Assembly (NCBI GenBank): GCA_964569695.1
Contig: CAZMUA010000011.1
Span: forward strand, 1 to 64,000
Reading direction: 5' to 3'
From: UBA8106 sp964569695
GTDB taxonomy: Bacteria > Acidobacteriota > Vicinamibacteria > Vicinamibacterales > UBA823
DNA: 64,000 nucleotides
The position numbers were made by a program, and so were the translations under genes. Under the pieces are notes generated by a model. That model saw only the letters and a list, made by a program, of their open reading frames with translations, searched no databases and had not been told where the DNA came from. Shown here in pieces: positions 55,716 through 63,964 of the stretch; the stretch's first letter is position 1, and every line of letters begins with the position of its first letter.

Positions 55716-56066
55716 TCGTCAGCCGGTTAGAAAATCGATTGAGGGTAAAGCCAGTCTTGAAGGATTATCTCGTTTCTGAAGACAACACGCATCATGCAAT
55801 ATTACTATAGGAATAGTACATTTTAGACCCCATGGTATAGTGATGATTATGCCCTTCTGGGCATTCCTTAATTGCCGGATTGAGAGGTTGCTTTTGGAGT
55901 CTGATTCCGGTTCAAGCTGGTCTAGGGATGTTTCTGTCTGGTTCCCGTTAGATTTGGTTCTAGTGAAGTTATACTTTTCGCTCAGTTGTTGCCCGCAGTC
56001 TCTAGAGGGTCGGTCGCGGCATTTGCAACAATAATGCGGAGATAACCATGGTAGAGGAGTGCGAAC
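55716..56066. other. 351-base divergent region between glyA and thiC
   Basis: I see no gene here. A perfect 6-bp hairpin (ATGCCC, loop TTCT, GGGCAT) lies at 55849-55864. TATACT at 55970-55975 could be a -10 box for thiC, but no good -35 box is at the right distance. I looked for a TPP riboswitch, common before thiC, and did not find its CTGAGA and thiamine-binding core. The thiC ribosome site GAGGAG lies just before its ATG. Confidence 0.45.
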
Positions 56067-57761
56067 ATGTCGGATGAAACAGCTGCTGTAGTGTCTGGGG
56101 CAGCAGACTATCCTGAAGCGTACCCCAACTCTCGGAAGGTATACGTTGGTGAGGGTTCGGTGAAAGTGCCGATGCGAGAGATCGCCTTAGAAGAAGGTGA
56201 ATCTACCCTCCGTGTCTATGACACCAGTGGCCCTCAAGGATGTGACGTGACACAGGGATTGCCAGCGCTACGCGATTCTTGGATTGCGAATCGCAGTGAT
56301 GTCGGTCATGTTCAGTCTCCGAGTTCTTTGGAAGGAGTGTTTCCAGGTAGGGTAGTCAAAAGAGGCACCGGGCGGGTGACGCAACTCCACTACGCACGCC
56401 GTGGTCTCGTTACGCCTGAAATGGAATTTGTGGCGATTCGTGAAGGATTTGACCCAGAGCGTGTTCGTGCAGCCGTAGCCGAAGGTCGAGCCATTATTCC
56501 AGCAAATATTAATCATCCTGAATCCGAGCCAATGATCATCGGGCGAGATTTTCTCGTGAAGATTAATGCAAACATTGGTAACTCGGCGGTTGGGTCTTCG
56601 ATTGATGAAGAAGTTGAGAAACTTCGTTGGGCAACCCTGTGGGGCGCCGATACTGTCATGGACTTGTCTACCGGCGCAAACATTCAAGAAACCCGAGAAT
56701 GGATTATTCGTAATTCTGCTGTTCCGATTGGTACCGTGCCAATTTATCAAGCTTTAGAGCGAGTCGATGGTCGTCCCGAAGATCTTACATGGGAGATCTT
56801 CCGTGACACGCTGATTCAACAAGCTGAACAGGGAGTGGACTACGTTACTATTCATGCCGGTGTGCTGTTACCGTTTGTTCCGATGACGGCTAAGCGGTTG
56901 ACAGGCATCGTCTCTCGTGGAGGATCCATTCTTGCGAAGTGGTGTTTGGCGCATCATCAGGAAAATTTCTTGTACACACACTTCCGGGAAATGTGTGAAA
57001 TTCTCAGCACCTACGACGTTGCATTTTCCTTGGGTGATGGATTGCGTCCTGGTTCTATTGCCGATGCGAATGATGAGGCACAGTTTGCAGAGCTAAAGGT
57101 GCAGGGCGAATTGACGCGGATTGCATGGGAGTACGACGTTCAGGTGATGAATGAGGGTCCCGGGCACGTACCGATGAATCTTATAAAGGAGAACATGCAG
57201 AATCAGCTGGACTGGTGTGACGAGGCGCCTTTCTACACGCTTGGTCCTCTGACGACTGACATTGCTCCAGGGTACGATCATCTGACCTCAGCCATCGGTG
57301 CAGCGATGATCGGCTGGTACGGAACCGCAATGCTTTGTTACGTTACACCTAAGGAACATCTTGGCTTACCGAACCGTGACGACGTTAAAGCGGGCGTTCT
57401 GGCTTACAAGATTGCAGCTCACGCTGCTGATTTAGCAAAAGGACATCCCCGTGCTCAAGCTTGGGACGATGCCCTTTCAAAAGCTCGATTTGAATTTCGA
57501 TGGGAAGACCAGTTCAATCTAGCCTTGGATCCCGTAACAGCGCGTGCCTACCATGATGAAACACTGCCGGCGGAGGGTGCGAAGGTCGCGCATTTTTGTT
57601 CAATGTGTGGCCCAAAGTTCTGCAGTATGGAACTGACTCAACAGGTTCGAGAATTCGCTAAATCGCGGGGCGTTAACGATACCAATGTCTTTCAGGCGGG
57701 GATGAACGAAAAATCCGAGGAGTTCAAGGAGCAATCGGAACTCTACGTGGCTAAGCCTTAG
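56067..57761 (+). CDS. thiC: Phosphomethylpyrimidine synthase ThiC
   Basis: ThiC is a radical SAM enzyme that turns aminoimidazole ribotide into hydroxymethylpyrimidine phosphate for thiamine. The 564-residue protein has VPMREI and VYDTSGP near the N-terminus, ANIGNSAV and STGANIQETREWIIRNS in the middle, and the C-terminal cluster motif FCSMCGPKFC (Cys-x2-Cys-x4-Cys) near residues 511-519. Other thiamine genes are not in the window. Confidence 0.97.
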   Translation: MSDETAAVVSGAADYPEAYPNSRKVYVGEGSVKVPMREIALEEGESTLRVYDTSGPQGCDVTQGLPALRDSWIANRSDVGHVQSPSSLEGVFPGRVVKRGTGRVTQLHYARRGLVTPEMEFVAIREGFDPERVRAAVAEGRAIIPANINHPESEPMIIGRDFLVKINANIGNSAVGSSIDEEVEKLRWATLWGADTVMDLSTGANIQETREWIIRNSAVPIGTVPIYQALERVDGRPEDLTWEIFRDTLIQQAEQGVDYVTIHAGVLLPFVPMTAKRLTGIVSRGGSILAKWCLAHHQENFLYTHFREMCEILSTYDVAFSLGDGLRPGSIADANDEAQFAELKVQGELTRIAWEYDVQVMNEGPGHVPMNLIKENMQNQLDWCDEAPFYTLGPLTTDIAPGYDHLTSAIGAAMIGWYGTAMLCYVTPKEHLGLPNRDDVKAGVLAYKIAAHAADLAKGHPRAQAWDDALSKARFEFRWEDQFNLALDPVTARAYHDETLPAEGAKVAHFCSMCGPKFCSMELTQQVREFAKSRGVNDTNVFQAGMNEKSEEFKEQSELYVAKP

Positions 57762-57780
57762 CCTGCGACGTTATGTTTCA

Positions 57781-58326
57781 TTACGGTCTTGGTGTTGTTG
57801 GATTTGGCACGATTTGAATCACGGTAATGTAGTGACTCGGACCATCGGACTGTCGGTTGGGGTTCACGTAGCCCAGAGAGCCGTTCCAACTGAAATCTTT
57901 TATCGTGACACCTGGGGGGAACGCCATGCGATCTTCTCTAAAACGACCCACTTCGAACATGTGCACTCGTGGTGCCTCGAAGACTCGGTTCCCTCGCTCC
58001 TTGAGTACAATTGAATAATAGTTGACCATCTCCTCGTATGTGGCATTGGTTCCAAACAGGTAATAGTTTTGCCCACGACCAGCATCGTACGATCTGAGAT
58101 AATTTGCATTGGGATAAATGGGAAATCCGAGTGTTGCCTCGGATGGTATGTCACTAGTTGATGATGCGAGCGTCTCGTCTAATGGGGGCTGTACCTGTGG
58201 TTCCTCCAGAGGGCTATCCGTTACTGTATTCCCAGGTCGAGGAAATGGCCGGGGAATAGGCTGCATGGCGATGGTTACCACGCTAGTTAGGACTACCAAA
58301 ACTGTGGTACAGGTATGCGTTTCCAC
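57781..58326 (-). CDS. Hypothetical secreted Pro-rich protein
   Basis: I do not recognise this 181-residue protein. It starts with GTG and has a likely signal peptide (hydrophobic core LVVLTSVVTIAM at about residues 9-20), a Pro-rich, acidic linker (about 23-55) and a globular part with FPIYPNANYLRSYDAGRGQNYY-like tyrosine-rich sequence (about 70-90) and a final beta-like segment ending in HYITVIQIVPNP. It may be a periplasmic or lipid-free surface protein. It sits convergent to thiC and divergent from the M20 peptidase gene, 54 bases away, so the latter pair may share a control region. Confidence 0.65.
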   Translation of the reverse strand: METHTCTTVLVVLTSVVTIAMQPIPRPFPRPGNTVTDSPLEEPQVQPPLDETLASSTSDIPSEATLGFPIYPNANYLRSYDAGRGQNYYLFGTNATYEEMVNYYSIVLKERGNRVFEAPRVHMFEVGRFREDRMAFPPGVTIKDFSWNGSLGYVNPNRQSDGPSHYITVIQIVPNPTTPRP

Positions 58327-58380
58327 AAGTCAATATTATCGGGCGACTTTGAACCAGACGCAAGCCGAACGGAGATATGA

Positions 58381-59547
58381 ATGACAACATATGATGATGA
58401 CGTCAAGAATCATCTAAAGTTTTGCGAATCGCAGGCACCGTGGCTTTTAGAGACAATTGAGGCTTTAACACTTCTTGAATCTCCCTCGACGGACAAAAAG
58501 GCTGTCGATCGATGTGGCGTTGAGTTGCACGATCGCCTCTGTAAAATTGGAGCGAAGGTCAGTCACATTCCTCAATCAGATGTCGGAAATCACCTAGTAG
58601 CAGAATTTGGAGAAGGGCAATCACAGGTGCTCCTCTTGGGCCACTTCGACACCGTCTGGCCTATAGGACAATTAAAACGGATGCCCATTCGGCACGCTGA
58701 TGGATGCCTGTTTGGGCCCGGTGTCTATGACATGAAAGCTGGCATTGCCCTATCTATGCTAGCCGTGCGAGCTCTGCACAAAAATGTCCCCTCGTTAGGT
58801 CAACGGATTGTGATGTTGTGGACCACGGATGAGGAAATTGGGAGCGAGACCTCCCGTCAGGCCATCCTTGATCATGCTGACCGTAGTGAAGCGGTGTTTG
58901 TCATGGAACCGTCATTACCAAATGGGGCATTAAAGACTAGTCGAAAAGGGTGTGGTCAGTTTGAAATGATTGTCACGGGCGTTGCAGCACATGCTGGGAT
59001 AGAGCCGGGTAGTGGGGCCAGTGCCATTCATGAAATTGCTAAACAGGTTATCGAATTGCAATCGTTGAAGGATAACGATCGAGGAGTCTCTGTTAATATC
59101 GGCACGATTCAAGGGGGTAGTCGGTCGAATGTGGTTGCAGATGAAGCGCGTGCCTCTATTGACATTCGTGTTCCTACTCAAACCGATGCATTGCGGGTTC
59201 AGGATTACCTGCGCAGGCTTGAGTCGAAGATTGCCGGCACAACTGTCAAGATCTCAGGAAACTTCCGTCCTCCCCTAGAACGAAGTGCTTCCGTGATTCG
59301 TTTGTATGAGATGGCTCAACGTGTAGCCGTTAGCATGGGTCGTGAACTCTCGGAGGGTGGCACTGGTGGTGGCTCGGATGGAAACCTAACAGCTGCTCAT
59401 GGGATCCCCACACTCGATGGCCTTGGTGCGATCGGCCAAGGAGCGCACGCGCTGCACGAGCATGTCTTAATTGATCAGCTTCCTTGGCGTGCTGCACTCA
59501 TTGCTGGTTTGATTCAGCATCTACAGGATGGGGCAGCCATTACATAA
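58381..59547 (+). CDS. M20-family zinc peptidase (carboxypeptidase G2-like)
   Basis: This 388-residue di-zinc hydrolase belongs to the M20 family. Metal ligands and catalytic residues appear as His and Asp in LLGHFDTVWPIG, Asp in YDMKAGIAL, the Glu pair in TTDEEIGS, Glu in VMEPSLPNG and a late His in GQGAHALHEHV. A dimerisation (lid) domain inserted at about residues 185-300 has VAAHAGIEPGSGASAIHE. It resembles carboxypeptidase G2, which removes C-terminal glutamate, but the substrate here is unknown. A GGAG ribosome site precedes the ATG by six bases. Confidence 0.9.
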   Translation: MTTYDDDVKNHLKFCESQAPWLLETIEALTLLESPSTDKKAVDRCGVELHDRLCKIGAKVSHIPQSDVGNHLVAEFGEGQSQVLLLGHFDTVWPIGQLKRMPIRHADGCLFGPGVYDMKAGIALSMLAVRALHKNVPSLGQRIVMLWTTDEEIGSETSRQAILDHADRSEAVFVMEPSLPNGALKTSRKGCGQFEMIVTGVAAHAGIEPGSGASAIHEIAKQVIELQSLKDNDRGVSVNIGTIQGGSRSNVVADEARASIDIRVPTQTDALRVQDYLRRLESKIAGTTVKISGNFRPPLERSASVIRLYEMAQRVAVSMGRELSEGGTGGGSDGNLTAAHGIPTLDGLGAIGQGAHALHEHVLIDQLPWRAALIAGLIQHLQDGAAIT

Positions 59548-59768
59548 CGAAGCTTCAGAAAAACACCGACAAATATCTACCTATTTTCGCTTTTCTTTCT
59601 CTTTTAAGTGGATATTTTCTCATCAAACCATGAAACTAGGTCACAATAGCTAGGATTAGTGAAGAAACATCATACTAGATGTAGATTATAGTAGACATCT
59701 GGTTCACTTCTGGTATCGTGTGACGCAGTTTAGTTCTCGGCGGTTCGTTTCGTGAGTTTACTAGCTTT

Positions 59769-59780
59769 TTTGTTAACAAA
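59769..59780. promoter_or_regulatory. Perfect 12-bp palindrome before a small membrane-protein gene
   Basis: TTTGTTAACAAA is a perfect palindrome directly upstream of the GGAGG ribosome site (59782-59786). A looser dyad, AGATGT and ACATCT, lies upstream near 59679-59702. The palindrome could be an operator acting on the following gene; it could also be chance in an AT-rich leader. Confidence 0.35.
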
Positions 59781-59792
59781 CGGAGGATACCA

Positions 59793-60134
59793 ATGAGCAC
59801 GGCCCGTATACTTACTATTCTTCTTGTTGTTTCTGCAATCCTGGCAAACATCGAACAAATCCCCTTTGCTTATTGGGGCCTTGTCCTTGTTGTTTTAGGC
59901 ATGGTAGCAGGAGCGATGAGCGAAGATGCAGGACAAGTGACGCAGCGTATGGTTATTTATCTGGTAGCAATTGCGCTGCCAACCATAGCTGGTAGCTTGG
60001 ATGAAATACCAATGATTGGGCATTGGGTTAACCATGTACTTGGCGATCTTGCTACTGGTATCCAGGGTATGGCAGTCGCTATCTTCATGGTGGCTCTGTG
60101 GGGCAGAATAATGCCTCCTGCCCGACCATATTAG
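59793..60134 (+). CDS. Hypothetical small membrane protein
   Basis: I do not recognise this 113-residue protein. It has about four hydrophobic segments (roughly residues 5-19, 26-44, 52-68 and 88-106) with few charges and short loops; the third loop is DEIPMIGHWVNHVLGD. It starts at an ATG with a strong GGAGG ribosome site six bases before it. It stands alone, 245 bases after the M20 gene, and a long structured region follows it. Confidence 0.7.
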   Translation: MSTARILTILLVVSAILANIEQIPFAYWGLVLVVLGMVAGAMSEDAGQVTQRMVIYLVAIALPTIAGSLDEIPMIGHWVNHVLGDLATGIQGMAVAIFMVALWGRIMPPARPY

Positions 60135-60174
60135 TAGCGTAGCGTTCATCAGCCCTTCGCTTCAGATTTCTAAG

Positions 60175-60223
60175 CCCCGTTTTGGTGTGAACTGCTGACA
60201 AGCAGGGCACACCAATCTCGGGG
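60175..60223 (+). terminator. Long nested hairpin after the small membrane-protein gene
   Basis: Three perfect stem sections nest symmetrically: CCCCG with CGGGG (60175-60179, 60219-60223), GGTGTG with CACACC (60184-60189, 60208-60213) and CTGCT with AGCAG (60192-60196, 60201-60205), closing on a GACA loop. Internal loops are 4/5 and 2/2 bases. It lies 40 bases past the stop between convergent genes. The following bases are T- and G-rich but not a clean T run. It could end transcription in both directions or be part of a small RNA. Confidence 0.55.
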
Positions 60224-60310
60224 TGTGGTTTGTTCTGGCCTTGACCATTGCGTTAAGCCAGCAAGTTGCTACTTGTGCCACTCAGGCCAACAGGACGAAA
60301 AATCTAGAAA

Positions 60311-61285
60311 TCAACTAATGACCCTTCGCCAGTAGGTAAGAAGGTCGTGAATAGTGTTCTTGATGGAAATTTCTGGTTTCCAACCCAGTTCGTTTCGGAT
60401 GCGGTTTGGGTTCCCAAGTAGTACAGCAGCGTCATTTGGTCGTAACCGGTCTCCTTTGATCTTGACTGTAATGGGAACACTGGCTTTTTCCAGCAGGCAG
60501 TCAAGAAGCTCTTTGATCGACCAAGTTTTTCCAGAACACACATTGTAAATTCTTCCGGTCACACCCTGCTGCATTAATACATGGTAGGCTCGCACTGTAT
60601 CCCGGACGTCAGTGATGTCTCGTTTTGCTGAGAGATTTCCAGCGAAAATGATCGGTTCAGCTTGACCTGCTTCAATTTCAGCAATCCTTCTAGCAAAACC
60701 AGAGAGGGCGAACGCTGGTGCCTGCCGAGGTCCAATATGATTGAAGGAGCGTGTCACTATTACGGATCCACTTGCTTCGTTAGCAAAACGTAACCCCATT
60801 TGTTCTTGGGCCAATTTGCTGACGGCGTACGGGTCTAAAGGCTTAAGCGGATGTTTTTCTGTTATCGCTTCTTGGGATTGTTGGTACACCAAGGCTGTGC
60901 CTGGGATCAAGATACGAGCGCGTACATCGGACTTTCGGAGCGCTTCGAGTAAATTATGTGTGCCTTGCACATTTGACTGGAGTGTTTGATGCACGTTTTG
61001 CCAGGATTGACCCACATGCGGAGCGCCGGCGCAGTGATACACAATTTCTGGGCGGAGTTCAGCGATGGCATGTTCAACTGCTTCCCGATTGAGTAAATCT
61101 ATTGATTTCCATTCGACAGACGGGTGCTTCTGAGTTAGAAGCTGCTTGTTTTGAGCCGGTTGGGCACCGCCAGATCGGTACCATGCCACCGCGGACTCAT
61201 TGTGCTGGTAGAGCAGGTCAAGAAGATGACTTCCTACGAAACCGGCTGCACCGGTAACAAGCACACCATGTGTCATCTTGGTCAT
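60311..61285 (-). CDS. NAD(P)-dependent epimerase/reductase, GDP-4-keto-6-deoxymannose reductase-like
   Basis: This 324-residue extended short-chain dehydrogenase has VTGAAGFVGSHLLDLL near residue 9 and the catalytic YAVSK near residue 154. The stretches SFNHIGPRQAPAFALSGFA, GNLSAKRDITDVRDTVRAY and YNVCSGKTWSIKELLD match the Rmd family, which reduces GDP-4-keto-6-deoxy-D-mannose to GDP-D-rhamnose. The GDP-mannose dehydratase Gmd needed to supply its substrate is not in the window, so another nucleotide sugar is possible. It lies downstream of rmlB after a 106-base gap, the last of the sugar genes here. Confidence 0.85.
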   Translation of the reverse strand: MTKMTHGVLVTGAAGFVGSHLLDLLYQHNESAVAWYRSGGAQPAQNKQLLTQKHPSVEWKSIDLLNREAVEHAIAELRPEIVYHCAGAPHVGQSWQNVHQTLQSNVQGTHNLLEALRKSDVRARILIPGTALVYQQSQEAITEKHPLKPLDPYAVSKLAQEQMGLRFANEASGSVIVTRSFNHIGPRQAPAFALSGFARRIAEIEAGQAEPIIFAGNLSAKRDITDVRDTVRAYHVLMQQGVTGRIYNVCSGKTWSIKELLDCLLEKASVPITVKIKGDRLRPNDAAVLLGNPNRIRNELGWKPEISIKNTIHDLLTYWRRVIS

Positions 61286-61391
61286 GGTCGAAGTGCTAGT
61301 GATTCGATGGGATAATGATTAAGCGTACACCTTGTGACAATCATTCACAGTGACTGCAATAGAGATCCGTACAATGGTAATTGCGTCAGCT

Positions 61392-62363
61392 TTAGTTGCC
61401 ACCTTTTATTGGTCGCCACCACCACTCGTTATCTTGGTACCATTTCACGGTTGTTTGGAGGCCGCTAAAAAATTCTACTTCTGGTTTCCAATTCGTTAGA
61501 TTACGAATTTTTGTAGTGTTAAGGCTGTACCTACGGTCATGCCCAAGTCGATCAGGGACTTTCGTGATCAACGAATCCGGTCTGTCAATTATGGACAAGA
61601 TATTCTTAGTCAAGTCGATATTGCGAACGTCATTTCCACCCCCGATATTATAGATCTCCCCGTTGGTCCCTTTCGCAATCAACATGTCGAGAGCTCGGCA
61701 ATGGTCTTCAACGTACAACCAATCTCGTACGTTTAGACCGTCGCCGTACAATGGAACAGGTTCTCTGTCTAATGCGTTCGTTATGAAAAGCGGAATAACT
61801 TTTTCTGGGAATTGGTAGGGTCCATAGTTATTCGAGGCACGACTAATAATCACCGGAACTTTGAAGGTGGCCCAGTAACTGTAAGCTAAATGCTCTGCGC
61901 CAGCTTTACTCGCAGCGTACGGGTTCCGCGGTTTGAGCGCATCAGTTTCGAGGCTGCTCCCGCGCTCTACGCTTCCATATACCTCATCCGTTGAAATTTG
62001 CAAAAATCGCTGCATTTTTGATGATTGCCTTGCGGCTTCAAGTAGTGTGAACGTTCCGTAGATATCAGTGTCAATAAAAGCCCCAGCATCTTTAATCGAT
62101 CGGTCGACGTGTGTTTCTGCAGCGAAATGTACAACAATGTGCGCCTTGGCGACGAGCGGTGCTGTGACTTTTGAATCCGAGACATCACCATGCACGAATG
62201 TATGCCGGCTGTCATTCTTAATATCTTGCAGATTTTCGAGACGACCTGCGTATGTCAATTTATCGAGCGTAGTGACTTGCCAATCAGGATGGTGCTTCAG
62301 TCCGAATTTAACGAAATGACTACCGATGAATCCCGCACCACCCGTGACAAGGACATTAACCAT
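61392..62363 (-). CDS. rmlB: dTDP-glucose 4,6-dehydratase
   Basis: RmlB makes dTDP-4-keto-6-deoxyglucose, a precursor of rhamnose and other deoxy sugars. The 323-residue protein has VTGGAGFIGSHFVKF at the start, the catalytic Asp-Glu in STDEVYGS near residue 121 and YAASK near residue 145, and RASNNYGPYQFPEKVIPLF. I chose the ATG at 62363, which overlaps the stop of the upstream RmlC-like gene by eight bases; the frame is open further upstream, but those 22 residues are not in the family. Confidence 0.95.
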   Translation of the reverse strand: MVNVLVTGGAGFIGSHFVKFGLKHHPDWQVTTLDKLTYAGRLENLQDIKNDSRHTFVHGDVSDSKVTAPLVAKAHIVVHFAAETHVDRSIKDAGAFIDTDIYGTFTLLEAARQSSKMQRFLQISTDEVYGSVERGSSLETDALKPRNPYAASKAGAEHLAYSYWATFKVPVIISRASNNYGPYQFPEKVIPLFITNALDREPVPLYGDGLNVRDWLYVEDHCRALDMLIAKGTNGEIYNIGGGNDVRNIDLTKNILSIIDRPDSLITKVPDRLGHDRRYSLNTTKIRNLTNWKPEVEFFSGLQTTVKWYQDNEWWWRPIKGGN

Positions 62364-62856
62364 CCTTTCGGGTCCAATCGTAAGCCAATTTTCCATGTGC
62401 CTCGACTCGATATTCGTCAGGATCGGCATGTCGGTACGGAGCTGATGGCACGTTGACGACTAACGAGGGTCCGGTGCTGATACATTTCCAGCCGTGATAA
62501 ACAAGGCAGGGTACCTGTACGAGTGTCGGATTCTGATCACCGATGAAAAATTCATTAACCGTGCCTTCGGTGGGTGATTTCGGTCGTGTATCTACTAGCA
62601 CAAGTTTCACCATTCCACTCACACACGCAAAGTTGTCCACCTGTTCTTTGTGGTAATGCCAGGCTTTGACAACCCCAGGATAGGTGGCAGACACGTATAC
62701 TTGTCCGAACGTCGAGAACAGATCGCGTTCGTCAGATCGAAGAATTTCCATTAGCCAACCACGCTCATCAGGAATGACTCTGAGAGATTTTGTCTTGACC
62801 CCTTCGATCAGTGTGCTTTGTGTCGCGATCTGGCTGTAAGGCTTTGGTTCGACCAT
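62356..62856 (-). CDS. dTDP-4-dehydrorhamnose 3,5-epimerase-like cupin protein
   Basis: This 166-residue RmlC-family cupin has VKAWHYHKEQVDNFACVSG near residue 62 and LVYHGWKCIS and NVPSAPYRHADPDEYR later. It is probably a sugar epimerase or a relative that acts on dTDP-4-keto-6-deoxyglucose, given its position between the RmlA and RmlB genes. The sequence belongs to the divergent branch in which AWHYH replaces the RGLHYQ pattern of classical RmlC, so 3,5-epimerase activity is likely but not proven. Confidence 0.85.
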   Translation of the reverse strand: MVEPKPYSQIATQSTLIEGVKTKSLRVIPDERGWLMEILRSDERDLFSTFGQVYVSATYPGVVKAWHYHKEQVDNFACVSGMVKLVLVDTRPKSPTEGTVNEFFIGDQNPTLVQVPCLVYHGWKCISTGPSLVVNVPSAPYRHADPDEYRVEAHGKLAYDWTRKDG

Positions 62857-62899
62857 AATAATGTGACCTCATTTACGGCATAGGTTTGATCGTCTTTTA

Positions 62900-63964
62900 T
62901 CAACGTACCCCAACTTCTGAATTATCACCCAACATAAAACGGTACGCCGACGGCTTGACCGGCTGCCGATAGATGCGGACGTTACGTCCGATTAGGCTAT
63001 CCGTAATGCGGTTGCCAAGTTCACTGATGATACTGTGCTCCATCACTATGCTATGTTCGATTTCGGAGTCTGTAATTTCAACGTCATTCATGATTGACGT
63101 GAACGGACCCACATAACCACTAATGATCTGAGTGCGTGCTCCAATAATGGCAGGGCCTCGCACCGTAGATCGCTTGATTTGAGCGCCTTTTTCAATTATG
63201 ACATTACCTTCAATCCTAGAGTCCGAGTCGATTTCTCCATCCATACGAGACTCCATCATTTCAAGGATAAGCCTGTTGGCTTCTAGTATGTCTTCCAGTT
63301 TTCCTGTGTCTTTCCACCAACCGTCCACGATATGGGGGGTGACCATGAGACCTTTGTCGATTAAGTGCTGGATCGCATCAGTAATTTCGAGTTCATTCCG
63401 AAAGCTCGGGCTGATTTTTTGAACTGAGTCGAAAATCTCACTTCCGAACATATACACACCGACTAGCGCAAGATCACTTTTTGGCTTCTCGGGCTTTTCA
63501 ATTAGTCGTATCACACGATTGCTGTCCAGTTCTGCGACGCCAAACATCTGCGGGTCCGGCACGTGGGCCAACAAAATCTGCGCCGCAGGACGTTCTTTGA
63601 CAAACTGCTGGACGAATGGACGGATGCTCTTATTCAGTAAATTGTCTCCTAGGTACACGACAAATGGGTCATCTTTAATGAAGTCCTGACTTATCAACAC
63701 TGCGTGGGCGAGACCGCGTGGCGCATCTTGTTCGATGTAGGTCACATCGATTCCCCAGGGCGAACCATCGCCCACGGCCGAACGAATTTCATCGGCGGTG
63801 TCACCGACAACGATTCCAATTGACCGAATGCCTGCTTCGACCAGAGCCTCGATGCCGTAGAATAGAACCGGCTTGTTTGCCACTGGGACTAATTGCTTAG
63901 CACTTGTATAGGTTAAAGGTCGCAGTCTGGTGCCTTTGCCCCCACTTAAAATTAATCCCTTCAT
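62900..63964 (-). CDS. rmlA: Glucose-1-phosphate thymidylyltransferase, long form
   Basis: RmlA makes dTDP-glucose from glucose 1-phosphate and dTTP. The N-terminal domain has LSGGKGTRLRPLTYTSAKQL at residues 6-25, and GDNLLNKSI, EKPEKPKSDLALVGVYMF and WWKDTGKLEDILEAN follow. Unlike short RmlA, this 354-residue protein has a C-terminal left-handed beta helix (about residues 245-345, repeated I-x-G and V-I-E patterns), the long form common in archaea, actinobacteria and antibiotic clusters. It is the first gene of the visible sugar operon; the upstream region is cut by the window edge. Confidence 0.94.
   Translation of the reverse strand: MKGLILSGGKGTRLRPLTYTSAKQLVPVANKPVLFYGIEALVEAGIRSIGIVVGDTADEIRSAVGDGSPWGIDVTYIEQDAPRGLAHAVLISQDFIKDDPFVVYLGDNLLNKSIRPFVQQFVKERPAAQILLAHVPDPQMFGVAELDSNRVIRLIEKPEKPKSDLALVGVYMFGSEIFDSVQKISPSFRNELEITDAIQHLIDKGLMVTPHIVDGWWKDTGKLEDILEANRLILEMMESRMDGEIDSDSRIEGNVIIEKGAQIKRSTVRGPAIIGARTQIISGYVGPFTSIMNDVEITDSEIEHSIVMEHSIISELGNRITDSLIGRNVRIYRQPVKPSAYRFMLGDNSEVGVR

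Noticed and set aside
55840..56034. 64-residue frame before thiC
   Set aside because: No ribosome site, no similarity I can see, and composition like non-coding DNA.
55716..56066. TPP riboswitch before thiC
   Set aside because: The conserved CTGAGA and the pyrophosphate-binding core are not present on the plus strand here.
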